Positions 35,418 through 44,964 of a stretch of 64,000 bases of DNA are shown piece after piece; the stretch's first letter is position 1; each line of letters starts with the position of its first letter. A program made the translations under genes and the position numbers. The notes under the pieces are model-generated. The model was given only the letters and a program-made list of their open reading frames with translations. It had not been told where the DNA came from and searched no databases. This stretch comes from Bacillota bacterium. GTDB taxonomy: Bacteria; Bacillota; Clostridia; Lachnospirales; Lachnospiraceae. Location of the stretch: NCBI GenBank assembly GCA_902363515.1, contig CABJAN010000004.1, forward strand, positions 158,417 through 222,416, given 5' to 3'.

Positions 35418-35476
35418 AAACAGTATATAACAGTATATAACAGATGTCAACTGTTTTGTGCTGTTATATACTGTTT
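35418..35476. promoter_or_regulatory. Operator repeats of the first YtrA module
   Basis: AAACAGTATATAACAG (35418-35433) overlaps a second copy CAGTATATAACAG (35431-35443), and the same 16-mer occurs inverted as CTGTTATATACTGTTT (35461-35476). They sit 20-75 bases upstream of the GntR start: direct plus inverted half-sites fitting a dimeric GntR repressor. Confidence 0.75.
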
Positions 35477-35671
35477 GTTATTGCGAAAAATTTGTATTTC
35501 TGGTCATTTTATTGGGAATCTAAGGAATAGAAAGAGGAAAAAATCGGTAAAAATGCTGTGCCGGAAGAACAGTTTGGCTTTTTGCGTTAAAATTTGCACA
35601 ATTTCCTATGGATTTTTTATGAAAAAGGTGTATGATAAACAATGTATATAAAAAATGAAGGAGGAAAGCCT

Positions 35672-35983
35672 ATGGAAGACATTATCAGTAAACTTGCAGA
35701 AATCGAAGCTGCTGCATCTCATATCATGGAAGATGTGTCTGAGCAAAAAAAAGAACTGGCACAGCAATATGACCAGGCCATGCGTGATTTCGACCAGGCT
35801 GTAGATGATGAAATTATGGCTAAGAACAGGGAAATACGGGACGAGCTGGAAATAGATATGAAAGCAAAGCTGGAAAAACAAAGATTTGATGCAGACCGTG
35901 TTTTGTGTCAAATGGAAACCTATTATAAAGAACGTCATGCAGAATTGGCAAAGCAAGTTTATGATAGAATATTAAGGATGTGA
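35672..35983 (+). CDS. V-type ATPase peripheral stalk subunit G/H-like
   Basis: 103 residues, almost entirely helical and charged (coiled coil), first gene of the V-ATPase operon where ntpF/ahaH lies in relatives. It pairs with subunit E to form the peripheral stalk. ATG 35672 follows AAGGAGG. The sequence is weakly conserved, so the assignment leans on position and coiled-coil character. Confidence 0.8.
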   Translation: MEDIISKLAEIEAAASHIMEDVSEQKKELAQQYDQAMRDFDQAVDDEIMAKNREIRDELEIDMKAKLEKQRFDADRVLCQMETYYKERHAELAKQVYDRILRM

Positions 35984-35989
35984 TGGAAA

Positions 35990-37030
35990 ATGGGAAGTCT
36001 GCTTTCTTACAGTGGCCTGTCTACCAAAATACGGGCCATGCAGAGCAAATTAATTGGTGAAAAGCAGTACCAGGAAATCGCACAAATGGATTCTGTGGTT
36101 CAAATCGTAGCTTATTTGAAGAAACAGCCGGGTTTTGCTAAATTATGGGCAGACCTGGATGAAAACAGTCTCCACAGAGGTGATGTAGAAAAACTGCTTG
36201 TCCATACCATACATCAGAATTTTACCAAATTGTATCGGTTTGCCAATCCGAGACAACGTACCTTTATGGCGTTGTATTTTAAAAGATATGAGATTTCTGT
36301 TTTAAAAGATTGCCTTAGAAAAGTTTTCGACCAGGGAAAGGCGGAGCTGGATTTATCCTTGTTTCAGGAGTTTTTTGACCGCCATTCCAAGCTGGATCTG
36401 GAAAAAATCAGCAGCTCTTCTACCATTGAAGAACTTGTGAATCACCTGCAGGGGTCAGAATATTATGAGCCACTGCGAAAACTGGGCAATGACTGTCAGC
36501 CGCGTATCTTTGATTATGGTATGGCTTTAGACCAGTATTATTTTGCAAATATCTGGTCTGTAAAAGAAAAACTGTTTCAGAAACGTGATTTAGAGGAAAT
36601 TACCAGAGCCTATGGGAATAAATTTGATATGCTGAATCTTCAGTGGATTTACCGTTCCAAAAAATATTACCATATGGCACCAGCAGATACCTATGCTCTG
36701 CTGATTCCGGTACATTACCGGCTGTCAAAAAAAGAAATATCTGCTCTGGTGGAAGCTGTGGATGAAGAAGAATTCCGAAGGATTCTGGATACCACCTATT
36801 ACAAAAAACGCTTTCCGGAATTATCTCCGGAAAAACTGGAAGAGCTTTATAATCTGAATCTGAAAACTATTCTGGAAACAGAATCCAGAAAGTATCCTCA
36901 CTCTGTGATTATGATTTATTCCTATTTTTATCACAAGGAGCATGAGGTGAATCGTCTGACTACAGCCGTAGAATGTGTCCGCTATGGACTTGCGCCGGCT
37001 CAGATTCTGGAGTATATTCACAAAACTTAA
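35990..37030 (+). CDS. ntpC: V-type ATPase subunit C (d-like, central stalk cap)
   Basis: 346 residues, V-ATPase C/d family: LLSYSGLSTKIRAMQ, MALYFKRYEISVLKDCLR, repeated helical thirds and the C-terminal ECVRYGLAPAQILEYI. It links the rotor shaft to the K ring. Follows the G/H-like gene by 6 bases and precedes ntpI. Confidence 0.9.
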   Translation: MGSLLSYSGLSTKIRAMQSKLIGEKQYQEIAQMDSVVQIVAYLKKQPGFAKLWADLDENSLHRGDVEKLLVHTIHQNFTKLYRFANPRQRTFMALYFKRYEISVLKDCLRKVFDQGKAELDLSLFQEFFDRHSKLDLEKISSSSTIEELVNHLQGSEYYEPLRKLGNDCQPRIFDYGMALDQYYFANIWSVKEKLFQKRDLEEITRAYGNKFDMLNLQWIYRSKKYYHMAPADTYALLIPVHYRLSKKEISALVEAVDEEEFRRILDTTYYKKRFPELSPEKLEELYNLNLKTILETESRKYPHSVIMIYSYFYHKEHEVNRLTTAVECVRYGLAPAQILEYIHKT

Positions 37031-37047
37031 CAACCGGAGGTGATTAC

Positions 37048-39000
37048 ATGATTGAGAAAATGAAATTCTTAAGTATCACCGGCCCGAAATCGGACATTGA
37101 CCGTGTGGTAAATGAATACTTATCCAAGTATGAAATCCACCTGGAAAATGCCATGACTCAGCTAAGCAAAGTACAGCATTTGTCTCCTTATATCCAGATT
37201 AATCCCTATAAGGAACTGTTGGCTAAAGTAAATGAGTTTGCCGGTTTACTGAAGAATCCAGGGGAAATTCCCTTGCAGGATATTTCTCTGGAGAACATTC
37301 AGCCTCTTGTTCAGTCTCTGGACGAGAAGCTCTCAAAAATCAATAAACGCTGTGAGGAACTAAGTGAGCAGCGCCTCTCTCTCCAGGAAGATTTAAAGAA
37401 AATCAAACCCTTTCTTACTCTCCCGGAAGATGTGGACAAATTGATTCATTATCGTTTTGTCCAGGCCCGTTTCGGACGGATACCGCTGGAATATTACGAA
37501 AAATTCAAAGAATATGTGTATGATAACCTGGATACCATGTTCTATCCCTGCCACCAGGATGATTATGTGTGGGGGATTTATTTTGTCCTGTGGACAAAAA
37601 TGGAACAGGTGGATGCTGTATTCTCTTCCATGCATTTTGAGAGAATGTATTTGAAGAAGGACTACTATCATGGTACTCCACAGCAGATTTATGCAGAACT
37701 GGAAGCGCGCCTGGAAAATGTAAACCGGGAATATGCCCGGTGTGAGAACAAAATGCAGAAGCTTTTAGAAGGAGACGGTGCAATGATTCTTTCTGCACAG
37801 GCAGCTCTAAACGCCTTATCCAGAAACTTTGATGTGCGTAAGGTAGCTGCCTGTGTGAAAGAACACCAGGAAACCTTTTACATTCTCTGCGGCTGGATGA
37901 GTGAAAAGGATGCTTCGGCATTTATGAAAGAAATTGAAAATGATACAAAGCTATTCTGTATTATTGAAGATGACAACAATAAAATCAGCGGAACGCCGCC
38001 TACAAAGCTGAAAAACCCCAAGATCTTCAAGCCTTTTGAAATGTATGTGAAAATGTACGGGCTGCCGGATTATCATGAAATAGACCCGACTATTTTCGTG
38101 GCGCTGACCTATTCCTTTATTTTCGGTGCTATGTTTGGAGATGTTGGACAGGGATTACTTCTGGCTATTGGTGGATTTTTGTTATACAGGATAAAACACA
38201 TGAACCTGGCAGCAATCATTGGTACAGCCGGAATTTTTTCTACCTTTTTCGGATTTATGTTTGGAAGTATCTTTGGATTCGAGAATATTATAGAACCCAT
38301 ATGGCTGCATCCGACAGAAGCCATGACCCTGGTACCGGGACTTGGAAATATGAATACGGTTTTCGTGGTTGCCATTGTGTTTGGTATGTTTTTGATTCTG
38401 GTAACTATGATTTTCCACATTATTAATGCAGTCAGAAGCAGAGATTTAGAAAATACCTGGTTTGACCAGAATGCGGTGTGCGGTCTGGTGTTCTATGGCA
38501 TGCTTACGGTTTCTGCCCTTTTGTTTTTAACCGGTCATGCCCTTCCCGCTGCAGTGGTTCTTGGAGTTATGTTTGGTGTGCCCCTGCTTTTGATTATGTT
38601 TAAGGAGCCAATCACCAGATTTTTGACAAAACAGGGACCAGTTATAGAGGGAAGCAAGCCTATGTTCCTGGTGCAGAGCTTTTTTGAACTGTTTGAAATC
38701 ATGTTAAGCTTTTTGTCCAACACCCTTTCCTTTGTGCGTATCGGAGCGTTTGCAGTAAGCCACGCTGCCATGATGGGGGTTGTACTGATGCTGGCAGGCG
38801 CAGAAAGCGGAGGAAACATTAACTGGTTTATTATTGTGTTGGGAAACCTGTTTGTCTGCGCTATGGAAGGTCTGATTGTAGGAATCCAGGTACTGCGTCT
38901 GGAATACTATGAAATGTTCAGCCGTTTCTATAAGGGAAGCGGAAGGGAATTCCGTCCGTTTTTTCAAAATACAACCGTAAAAAAACAATCTCAAAATTAG
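37048..39000 (+). CDS. ntpI: V-type ATPase subunit I (a-like, membrane stator)
   Basis: 650 residues: N-terminal cytoplasmic half with coiled coils (to ~330), C-terminal half with about seven to eight membrane helices including FGAMFGDVGQGLLL and SFVRIGAFAVSHAAM, which carry the ion half-channel and the essential Arg. ATG 37048 follows CCGGAGGTGATTAC; the longer frame overlaps ntpC. Confidence 0.93.
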   Translation: MIEKMKFLSITGPKSDIDRVVNEYLSKYEIHLENAMTQLSKVQHLSPYIQINPYKELLAKVNEFAGLLKNPGEIPLQDISLENIQPLVQSLDEKLSKINKRCEELSEQRLSLQEDLKKIKPFLTLPEDVDKLIHYRFVQARFGRIPLEYYEKFKEYVYDNLDTMFYPCHQDDYVWGIYFVLWTKMEQVDAVFSSMHFERMYLKKDYYHGTPQQIYAELEARLENVNREYARCENKMQKLLEGDGAMILSAQAALNALSRNFDVRKVAACVKEHQETFYILCGWMSEKDASAFMKEIENDTKLFCIIEDDNNKISGTPPTKLKNPKIFKPFEMYVKMYGLPDYHEIDPTIFVALTYSFIFGAMFGDVGQGLLLAIGGFLLYRIKHMNLAAIIGTAGIFSTFFGFMFGSIFGFENIIEPIWLHPTEAMTLVPGLGNMNTVFVVAIVFGMFLILVTMIFHIINAVRSRDLENTWFDQNAVCGLVFYGMLTVSALLFLTGHALPAAVVLGVMFGVPLLLIMFKEPITRFLTKQGPVIEGSKPMFLVQSFFELFEIMLSFLSNTLSFVRIGAFAVSHAAMMGVVLMLAGAESGGNINWFIIVLGNLFVCAMEGLIVGIQVLRLEYYEMFSRFYKGSGREFRPFFQNTTVKKQSQN

Positions 39001-39012
39001 GAGGATTTTATT

Positions 39013-39450
39013 ATGACACTTATGATTCAGATTACACTTGCAGCAGCATTAATTTTAAGTATTCTTGTTCCTTTTGGCGCATTTTTCCTGGGAGAAAAAA
39101 ATAAAAAACGTTATAAACGTTCCCTTGCATGCAACTGTTTCTTTTTCTTTGGAAGTCTTTTGATTGGTACGATTGTTATGTTCGGCGGTACTGTAAGCGC
39201 TCAGGCTGCCACTTCTGCTGATACTGCAGGTCTTGCAACTGGTCTTGGATACCTGGGTGCGGCTCTGGTAACCGGTCTTTCCGGAATTGGCTCCGGTATT
39301 GCAGTAGCAAGCTCTGCAAGCGCTGCCCTTGGCGCTATCAGCGAAGATGGCTCCCTGTTTGGTAAATCTATGATTTTCGTAGCCATGGCAGAAGGTATTG
39401 CCCTGTATGGTCTGATTATTTCCTTTATGATTCTGGGTAAACTGGGCTGA
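39013..39450 (+). CDS. ntpK: V-type ATPase subunit K (rotor ring proteolipid)
   Basis: 145 residues with four hydrophobic segments. Only the C-terminal hairpin has the ring signature: Gly/Ala-rich GLSGIGSGIAVASSASAAL and the ion-binding Glu in AMAEGIALYGLIISF. The N-terminal pair (about 5-25 and 38-60) lacks it and ends in VSAQAA, which looks like a signal-peptidase site. So the mature ring subunit may be a single hairpin. Ion specificity (H+ or Na+) cannot be settled by eye. Confidence 0.9.
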   Translation: MTLMIQITLAAALILSILVPFGAFFLGEKNKKRYKRSLACNCFFFFGSLLIGTIVMFGGTVSAQAATSADTAGLATGLGYLGAALVTGLSGIGSGIAVASSASAALGAISEDGSLFGKSMIFVAMAEGIALYGLIISFMILGKLG

Positions 39451-39472
39451 TAACAGAAAAGGATGATAGTTC

Positions 39473-39781
39473 ATGAAAATGTTTTTAATCAGTGATAACA
39501 TTGACACCTATACTGGTATGCGCCTTGCAGGTGTAGAGGGAGTGGTGGTGCATGAGCGGGAAGAACTTAGAAGAGCCCTTGAGGAAGCAGTGGAACATAA
39601 GGAATATGGAATTATCCTTCTCACAGAAAAATTCGGCAAGGAATTTCCAGATATTATTGATGACATCCGCTTAAACCACCGTCTGCCACTTCTCATTGAA
39701 ATTCCTGACCGTCATGGTACAGGCCGTGCCCCTGACTTCATTACTTCTTATGTAAATGAAGCCATTGGATTAAAATTATGA
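39473..39781 (+). CDS. ntpG: V-type ATPase subunit F
   Basis: 102 residues, the small Rossmann-like F subunit of the central stalk: FLISDNIDTYTGMRLAGVEG, GIILLTEKFGKEF, PLLIEIPDRHG. Sits between K and E as in related operons. Confidence 0.88.
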   Translation: MKMFLISDNIDTYTGMRLAGVEGVVVHEREELRRALEEAVEHKEYGIILLTEKFGKEFPDIIDDIRLNHRLPLLIEIPDRHGTGRAPDFITSYVNEAIGLKL

Positions 39782-39797
39782 CAGGAGGGTGATGCAT

Positions 39798-40385
39798 ATG
39801 ACAACAGAAGAAAAGCTGCAGCACTTCTCAGAGGTTTCTATGGAAACAGCCAGAGAAGAGGCTGAAAAAGCCATTACAGAATTCAGGTCTGCCCTGGATG
39901 CAGATTTGGAGCAGCATAAAAAAGAAAAACAGGCAGCATCAAAACAGCAGTTAAAAGCAGAAGCTGAAAATGCCGCCAGAGAAATCAACAAAGCTCTTTC
40001 TGCAGAGCATCTCCATATTAAGAGAAAGCTCTCCAGAAAACAGCAGGAACTCAGGGAGCAATTATTTCTGGAAATCAAGGAACAGCTAATTGCATTTACA
40101 AAATCAGAAGAATATCCAGGATGGCTGGAAGACCGGATAAAAAAAGCCCTGAAAATTGCCGGGGAGGATGAGGTTGAAATCAGCCTGTCCCTGGAGGATG
40201 CGGCACTCTTGCCCACCATTTCGCAACATACAGGGATTACTCCTCTCCTTTCGGAAACCTCTTTTCTGGGAGGCATCCGGGCTGTAATTCCTAAAAAAAA
40301 TATTTTAATTGACTATACCCTTTTGACTTCTTTCCTGAATGAAAAAGAAAGTTTTAATTTCGATGGAGGGCTGACACATGAGTAA
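39798..40385 (+). CDS. ntpE: V-type ATPase subunit E (peripheral stalk)
   Basis: 195 residues: long N-terminal coiled coil rich in Glu/Lys/Ala, then a mixed C-terminal head (FLGGIRAVIPKKNILIDYTL). ATG 39798 is 8 bases after AGGAGGG; GTG 39789 and ATG 39792 lie too close to it. The 3' end overlaps ntpA by 8 bases. Confidence 0.88.
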   Translation: MTTEEKLQHFSEVSMETAREEAEKAITEFRSALDADLEQHKKEKQAASKQQLKAEAENAAREINKALSAEHLHIKRKLSRKQQELREQLFLEIKEQLIAFTKSEEYPGWLEDRIKKALKIAGEDEVEISLSLEDAALLPTISQHTGITPLLSETSFLGGIRAVIPKKNILIDYTLLTSFLNEKESFNFDGGLTHE

Positions 40386-42144
40386 AACAGGTGTGATTTA
40401 TGGAATCAATGGCCCGGTTATCTATCTGAAGGGCAATACAGGTTTTAAAATGTCCGAGATGGTTTATGTGGGACAGGAACATCTGGTAGGTGAAGTCATT
40501 TCTCTGAAAAAAGATGCCACTACGGTTCAGGTGTTTGAGGAAACCAGTGGTCTTCGTCCTGGAGAAACCGTAACAGCTACAGGAGATGCCATTTCTGTTA
40601 CTCTGGGGCCTGGAATTCTGGATAATATTTTCGATGGAATTCAAAGACCTCTTTCTGTGATTGCAGAGCAGTCAGGAAAGTATATTTCCAGAGGTATGCA
40701 GGTGGATTCTCTGGATACAGAAAAGCTGTGGGATGTGCATATGACCATTACTCCGGGTATGGAAATTTATGGAGGTACTATTATTGCTGAAGTTCCGGAA
40801 ACAGCATCTATTGTCCACAAATCCATGGTTCCGCCAAACCTTCATGGGGTGGTAAAAAGCGTGGTGCCGGACGGTAAGTATAATATTACAGAGACTCTGG
40901 CAATTCTGACTCTGGATAATGGAGAGGAATATCCTTTAAAACTGGCGCAAAAATGGCCCATCCGGATTCCACGTCCCACAAGCAAGCGCTTCCCTGCTTC
41001 CAAACCATTGGTTACAGGACAGCGTATTCTGGACACCCTCTTTCCTATTGCAAAAGGCGGAACTGCAGCAGTTCCGGGAGGATTTGGTACAGGAAAAACC
41101 ATGACCCAGCACCAGATAGCAAAATGGTCCGATGCGGATATTATTATCTACATTGGATGTGGAGAACGTGGAAATGAAATGACCCAGGTTTTGGAAGATT
41201 TCTCAAAACTCCATGACCCAAAAACAGGTAATGCCCTTATGGCACGTACCTCACTTATTGCTAACACCTCCAATATGCCGGTGGCAGCCAGAGAGGCTTC
41301 CATTTATACAGGAATTACCATGGCAGAATATTACCGGGATATGGGCTATGACGTGGCAATTATGGCAGACTCCACCTCCCGCTGGGCAGAGGCACTTAGG
41401 GAATTGTCCGGACGTCTGGAAGAAATGCCTGCGGAAGAAGGATTCCCGGCTTATCTGGCTTCACGTTTGTCCGCTTTTTATGAGCGCGCGGGAATGATGC
41501 AGAACTTAAACGGAACCGAGGGTTCTGTGTCTATTATCGGGGCAGTTTCCCCTCAGGGCGGCGACTTTTCCGAACCGGTCACCCAGAATACCAAACGTTT
41601 TGTCCGCTGCTTCTGGGGTCTGGATAAATCTCTTGCCTATGCAAGACACTTCCCTGCCATTCACTGGCTGACCAGCTATAGTGAATACTTAGGTGATTTG
41701 TCTTATTGGTACAGTGAAAACGTATCTCCGAAATTTGTGGATTACAGAAACCGTCTTATGGCGATTTTAAACTCAGAAAGCAGTCTCATGGAAATTGTAA
41801 AATTAATCGGTAGTGATGTGCTGCCCGATGACCAGAAACTGACGCTGGAAATTGCCAGAGTGGTTCGTCTGGGCTTTCTTCAGCAGAATGCTTTCCATCC
41901 GGATGATACCTGTGTTTCTCTGGAAAAGCAGTTTAAAATGATGGAAATTATTCTGTATTTATACAAGAAATGCAAGGTTTTAGTGGGCATGGGCATGCCT
42001 GTTTCCATTTTAAAACAGGAAAACATTTTTGAAAAAGTGATTTCCATTAAATATGATGTGTCAAATGACCATTTAGAAATGATGGATGATTACAAAAAAG
42101 CAGTGGATGATTTCTATAACACTGTTTTGGAAAAGAATGCGTAA
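40378..42144 (+). CDS. ntpA: V-type ATPase catalytic subunit A
   Basis: 588 residues: N-terminal beta barrel (GVIYGINGPVIYLKG), non-homologous insert (~110-190), P-loop PGGFGTGKTMTQHQ, GERGNEMTQVLEDF with the catalytic Glu, ADSTSRWAEALRE. Catalytic ATPase of the V1 head. Complete. Confidence 0.96.
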   Translation: MSKTGVIYGINGPVIYLKGNTGFKMSEMVYVGQEHLVGEVISLKKDATTVQVFEETSGLRPGETVTATGDAISVTLGPGILDNIFDGIQRPLSVIAEQSGKYISRGMQVDSLDTEKLWDVHMTITPGMEIYGGTIIAEVPETASIVHKSMVPPNLHGVVKSVVPDGKYNITETLAILTLDNGEEYPLKLAQKWPIRIPRPTSKRFPASKPLVTGQRILDTLFPIAKGGTAAVPGGFGTGKTMTQHQIAKWSDADIIIYIGCGERGNEMTQVLEDFSKLHDPKTGNALMARTSLIANTSNMPVAAREASIYTGITMAEYYRDMGYDVAIMADSTSRWAEALRELSGRLEEMPAEEGFPAYLASRLSAFYERAGMMQNLNGTEGSVSIIGAVSPQGGDFSEPVTQNTKRFVRCFWGLDKSLAYARHFPAIHWLTSYSEYLGDLSYWYSENVSPKFVDYRNRLMAILNSESSLMEIVKLIGSDVLPDDQKLTLEIARVVRLGFLQQNAFHPDDTCVSLEKQFKMMEIILYLYKKCKVLVGMGMPVSILKQENIFEKVISIKYDVSNDHLEMMDDYKKAVDDFYNTVLEKNA

Positions 42145-42158
42145 GGAGGGACTGATTT

Positions 42159-43544
42159 ATGGCAATTGAATATTTGGGCTTAAGTGAAATCAATGGCCCT
42201 CTGGTAGTTCTGGAAGGGGTAAAGAATGCCTCTTTTGATGAAATTGTAGAGTTCCGTGTGGATGATGGAAGCAGAAAGCTTGGAAGAATCGTAGAAATTT
42301 ATGAAGAAAAAGCGGTTATCCAGGTGTTTGAGGGAACAGAAAACATGTCCCTTCAGAATACCCATACAAGACTTAGCGGACATCCTATGGAGATTGAACT
42401 TTCTCCTGAAATTTTAGGAAGAACCTTTGACGGAATCGGACGCCCCATTGACCGTTTAGGACCGGTGATTCCAGAGAAAAAACTTAATATCAACGGTTTG
42501 CCGCTGAATCCTGTTACCAGAGAATATCCACGTAACTTTATTCAGACCGGTATCTCAGCCATTGACGGACTGACAACCCTGATTCGTGGACAGAAGCTGC
42601 CGATTTTCTCCGGAAATGGACTTCCCCATGACCAGTTGGCAGCCCAGATTGTGCAGCAGGCATCTCTTGGGGCAGACAGTGATGAGAAATTTGCCATTGT
42701 ATTTGCTGCCATGGGTGTAAAATACGATGTGGCAGAATTTTTCCGTAGAACCTTTGAAGAAAGCGGTGTTTCTGACCATGTAGTGATGTACCTGAATCTG
42801 GCTAATGACCCGGTGGTGGAACGTTTGATTACTCCAAAAGTAGCGCTTACTGCTGCGGAGTATCTGGCTTTTGAAAAAGGAATGCACATTTTAGTTATTT
42901 TGACTGATATTACTTCTTTTTGTGAAGCTATGCGTGAGGTCTCTTCTTCCAAGGGAGAAATTCCTTCCAGAAAGGGTTATCCGGGATATTTGTACAGTGA
43001 GCTTGCTACCCTGTATGAACGGGCAGGTATTGTAAGAGGCGGAACTGGTTCTGTGACACAGATACCGATTCTCACCATGCCAAATGATGATATTACCCAC
43101 CCCATCCCTGACCTTACGGGATACATTACAGAAGGACAGATTGTTCTGGACCGCCAGCTTCATGGCCAGGCAGTGTATCCCCCAATTAATGTACTGCCCT
43201 CTCTCTCCCGTCTGATGAAGGATGGCATTGGAGAAGGCTTTACCAGAGAAGACCACCAGGACGTAGCAAATCAGCTTTTCTCCTGCTATGCAAAAGTAGG
43301 GGATGCCAGGGCTCTTGCATCGGTTATTGGTGAGGATGAACTCTCTCCTCTGGATAAAAAATATCTGGAATTTGGTACTGCCTTTGAGGAAGAATTTGTG
43401 GGACAGCGTTCCGATGAAAACAGAACCATTACGGAAACCCTGGATAAAGGCTGGAAACTGTTAAGTATGATTCCAAGAGAAGAACTGGATCGTATTGATA
43501 CCAAGATTCTGGATAAATATTATCATCCAGCAGAAGAACAATAA
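42159..43544 (+). CDS. ntpB: V-type ATPase regulatory subunit B
   Basis: 461 residues: [33 protein letters not shown], no functional P-loop ([11 protein letters not shown]), [21 protein letters not shown] with the arginine that reaches into the A-B site. Complete; 14 bases after ntpA. Confidence 0.96.
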   Translation: MAIEYLGLSEINGPLVVLEGVKNASFDEIVEFRVDDGSRKLGRIVEIYEEKAVIQVFEGTENMSLQNTHTRLSGHPMEIELSPEILGRTFDGIGRPIDRLGPVIPEKKLNINGLPLNPVTREYPRNFIQTGISAIDGLTTLIRGQKLPIFSGNGLPHDQLAAQIVQQASLGADSDEKFAIVFAAMGVKYDVAEFFRRTFEESGVSDHVVMYLNLANDPVVERLITPKVALTAAEYLAFEKGMHILVILTDITSFCEAMREVSSSKGEIPSRKGYPGYLYSELATLYERAGIVRGGTGSVTQIPILTMPNDDITHPIPDLTGYITEGQIVLDRQLHGQAVYPPINVLPSLSRLMKDGIGEGFTREDHQDVANQLFSCYAKVGDARALASVIGEDELSPLDKKYLEFGTAFEEEFVGQRSDENRTITETLDKGWKLLSMIPREELDRIDTKILDKYYHPAEEQ

Positions 43545-43571
43545 AAAAACACATGGAAAAGGGGTGATATT

Positions 43572-44189
43572 ACGGATCCGAATACCTTTCCCACTAAGGG
43601 AAATCTCATACTGGCAAAAAATTCCCTGGCCCTTTCCAGGCAGGGGTTTGACCTGATGGATAAGAAACGGAATATCCTCATTCGTGAACTCATGGACCTG
43701 ATTGACCAGGCGAAAGATATTCAGTCCCAGATTGATACGACCTTCCGCAGTGCTTATACTGCGCTTCAGAAAGCAAATATGGAAATCGGTATCAGCCATG
43801 TGCAGGAAATTTCCAGGACTGTTCCAGTAGAAGATTCCATTGAAATCAAGACCAGAAGCGTTATGGGAACTGAGATTCCTCTGGTTCGCTCCCAGCCTTC
43901 TTCCGGAGATCCTACTTATGCTTATTATGGAACAAAGGCATCTCTGGATGAGGCAAGAGCAGCCTTTGAAAAAGTAAAGGAACTGACCATCCGCCTGTCC
44001 ATGGTGGAAAACTCAGCCTATCGTCTGGCAGTGAATATCAAAAAGACACAGAAACGCGCCAATGCGTTAAAAAACATTACCATTCCAAAGTATGAAGCTC
44101 TGACAAAGAGTATTTCCAATGCGCTGGAGGAAAAAGAAAGGGAAGAATTTACACGTTTGAAAGTTATTAAAAGGATGCAAAGCAATTAA
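43572..44189 (+). CDS. ntpD: V-type ATPase subunit D (rotor shaft), apparent ACG start
   Basis: About 205 residues, the coiled-coil rotor: (M)DPNTFPTKGNLILAK, LIRELMDLIDQAKDIQ, and a C-terminal helix from KKTQKRANALKN. The conserved N-terminus begins at 43572 with ACG where relatives have ATG; AAGGGGTGAT lies 5 bases before it. ATT at 43569 is the other in-frame choice but sits too close to the Shine-Dalgarno. The first in-frame ATG (43656) would remove 28 conserved residues. The frame is open back to the ntpB stop (43544) with no ATG, GTG or TTG that fits. Confidence 0.88.
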   Translation, partial: TDPNTFPTKGNLILAKNSLALSRQGFDLMDKKRNILIRELMDLIDQAKDIQSQIDTTFRSAYTALQKANMEIGISHVQEISRTVPVEDSIEIKTRSVMGTEIPLVRSQPSSGDPTYAYYGTKASLDEARAAFEKVKELTIRLSMVENSAYRLAVNIKKTQKRANALKNITIPKYEALTKSISNALEEKEREEFTRLKVIKRMQSN

Positions 44190-44206
44190 AAGAGTTATTG
44201 CATGTT

Positions 44207-44262
44207 AAAAATATGAATGCCATTCCAGTTCAGACTGACTGAAATGACACTCATATTTTTTA
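44207..44262 (+). terminator. Terminator of the V-ATPase operon
   Basis: AAAAATATGAATGCCATT... pairs with ...AATGACACTCATATTTTT, giving an imperfect stem with a T-run, 18 bases after the ntpD stop. The opposing permease gene ends at 44308, so it may act for both strands. Confidence 0.75.
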
Positions 44263-44307
44263 TACTTATTTATGTAATCTCTTTTGGGCTATAGAGATAC
44301 ATTCCAC

Positions 44308-44964
44308 TTAGATTTTTGCTCGCTGTCTCAGGAAGAAGTGGAGAGAAACCAGATAGGTGACTGCCACAATCAGTGCTACCGCTAGTCCTGCACCGCCAAG
44401 AAGAAAGACGGTGTTCATTTGGAACAGGAAGGTGAAATCGATGTCAAACAGGATGCTGCACAATAAATAAGCAATTACTACCAGAACAACCATTCCTGCA
44501 TAAAGTGTAGCCGCTACATTTAAACTGGCAGTAAAACAGGTAATCAGGTTTAACGATGCAAACAAAATTCCCATGATCCAGGCAAGGAAAAACATCTGCA
44601 AATATCCGCCAATAGAATAATCCTGATATAGCATGGCGTGCAAAAGAATATACAGCAGCATCATTGCCACATAATGCAGTTGCTGGATGAAAACAGCCAC
44701 ATACCGGGACAGCACCAGGTTTTTAGAAGAAACCGGATATAAACTGGCAATCCACAGCCCCTTTTGATTTACATCCATTTCCTTTAGTATCATTGGCATA
44801 CTACTCATATTTAAAGGCATGACACATAAAAGATAAGTAATACAGCTATATCGGTTTCTCAGAACTAAGAGAAAGAACAGAAAAAACAGAATATCCGTCA
44901 CGTAATTACTTTTTGATGTCCTGCGGTAACAAATAAGCAAATCTCTGCAAATAAGTCCTTTCAT
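44308..44964 (-). CDS. ABC-2 type permease of second YtrA-type module
   Basis: 218 residues, about six membrane segments, N-terminus MKGLICRDLLICYRR like the permease at 33525. The start overlaps the ATPase stop by four bases. Partner of the ATPase at 44961. Confidence 0.85.
   Translation of the reverse strand: MKGLICRDLLICYRRTSKSNYVTDILFFLFFLLVLRNRYSCITYLLCVMPLNMSSMPMILKEMDVNQKGLWIASLYPVSSKNLVLSRYVAVFIQQLHYVAMMLLYILLHAMLYQDYSIGGYLQMFFLAWIMGILFASLNLITCFTASLNVAATLYAGMVVLVVIAYLLCSILFDIDFTFLFQMNTVFLLGGAGLAVALIVAVTYLVSLHFFLRQRAKI

Noticed and set aside
43656..44189. Subunit D starting at the ATG 43656
   Set aside because: It would drop 28 residues conserved in the rotor N-terminus, and the Shine-Dalgarno is placed for 43572.
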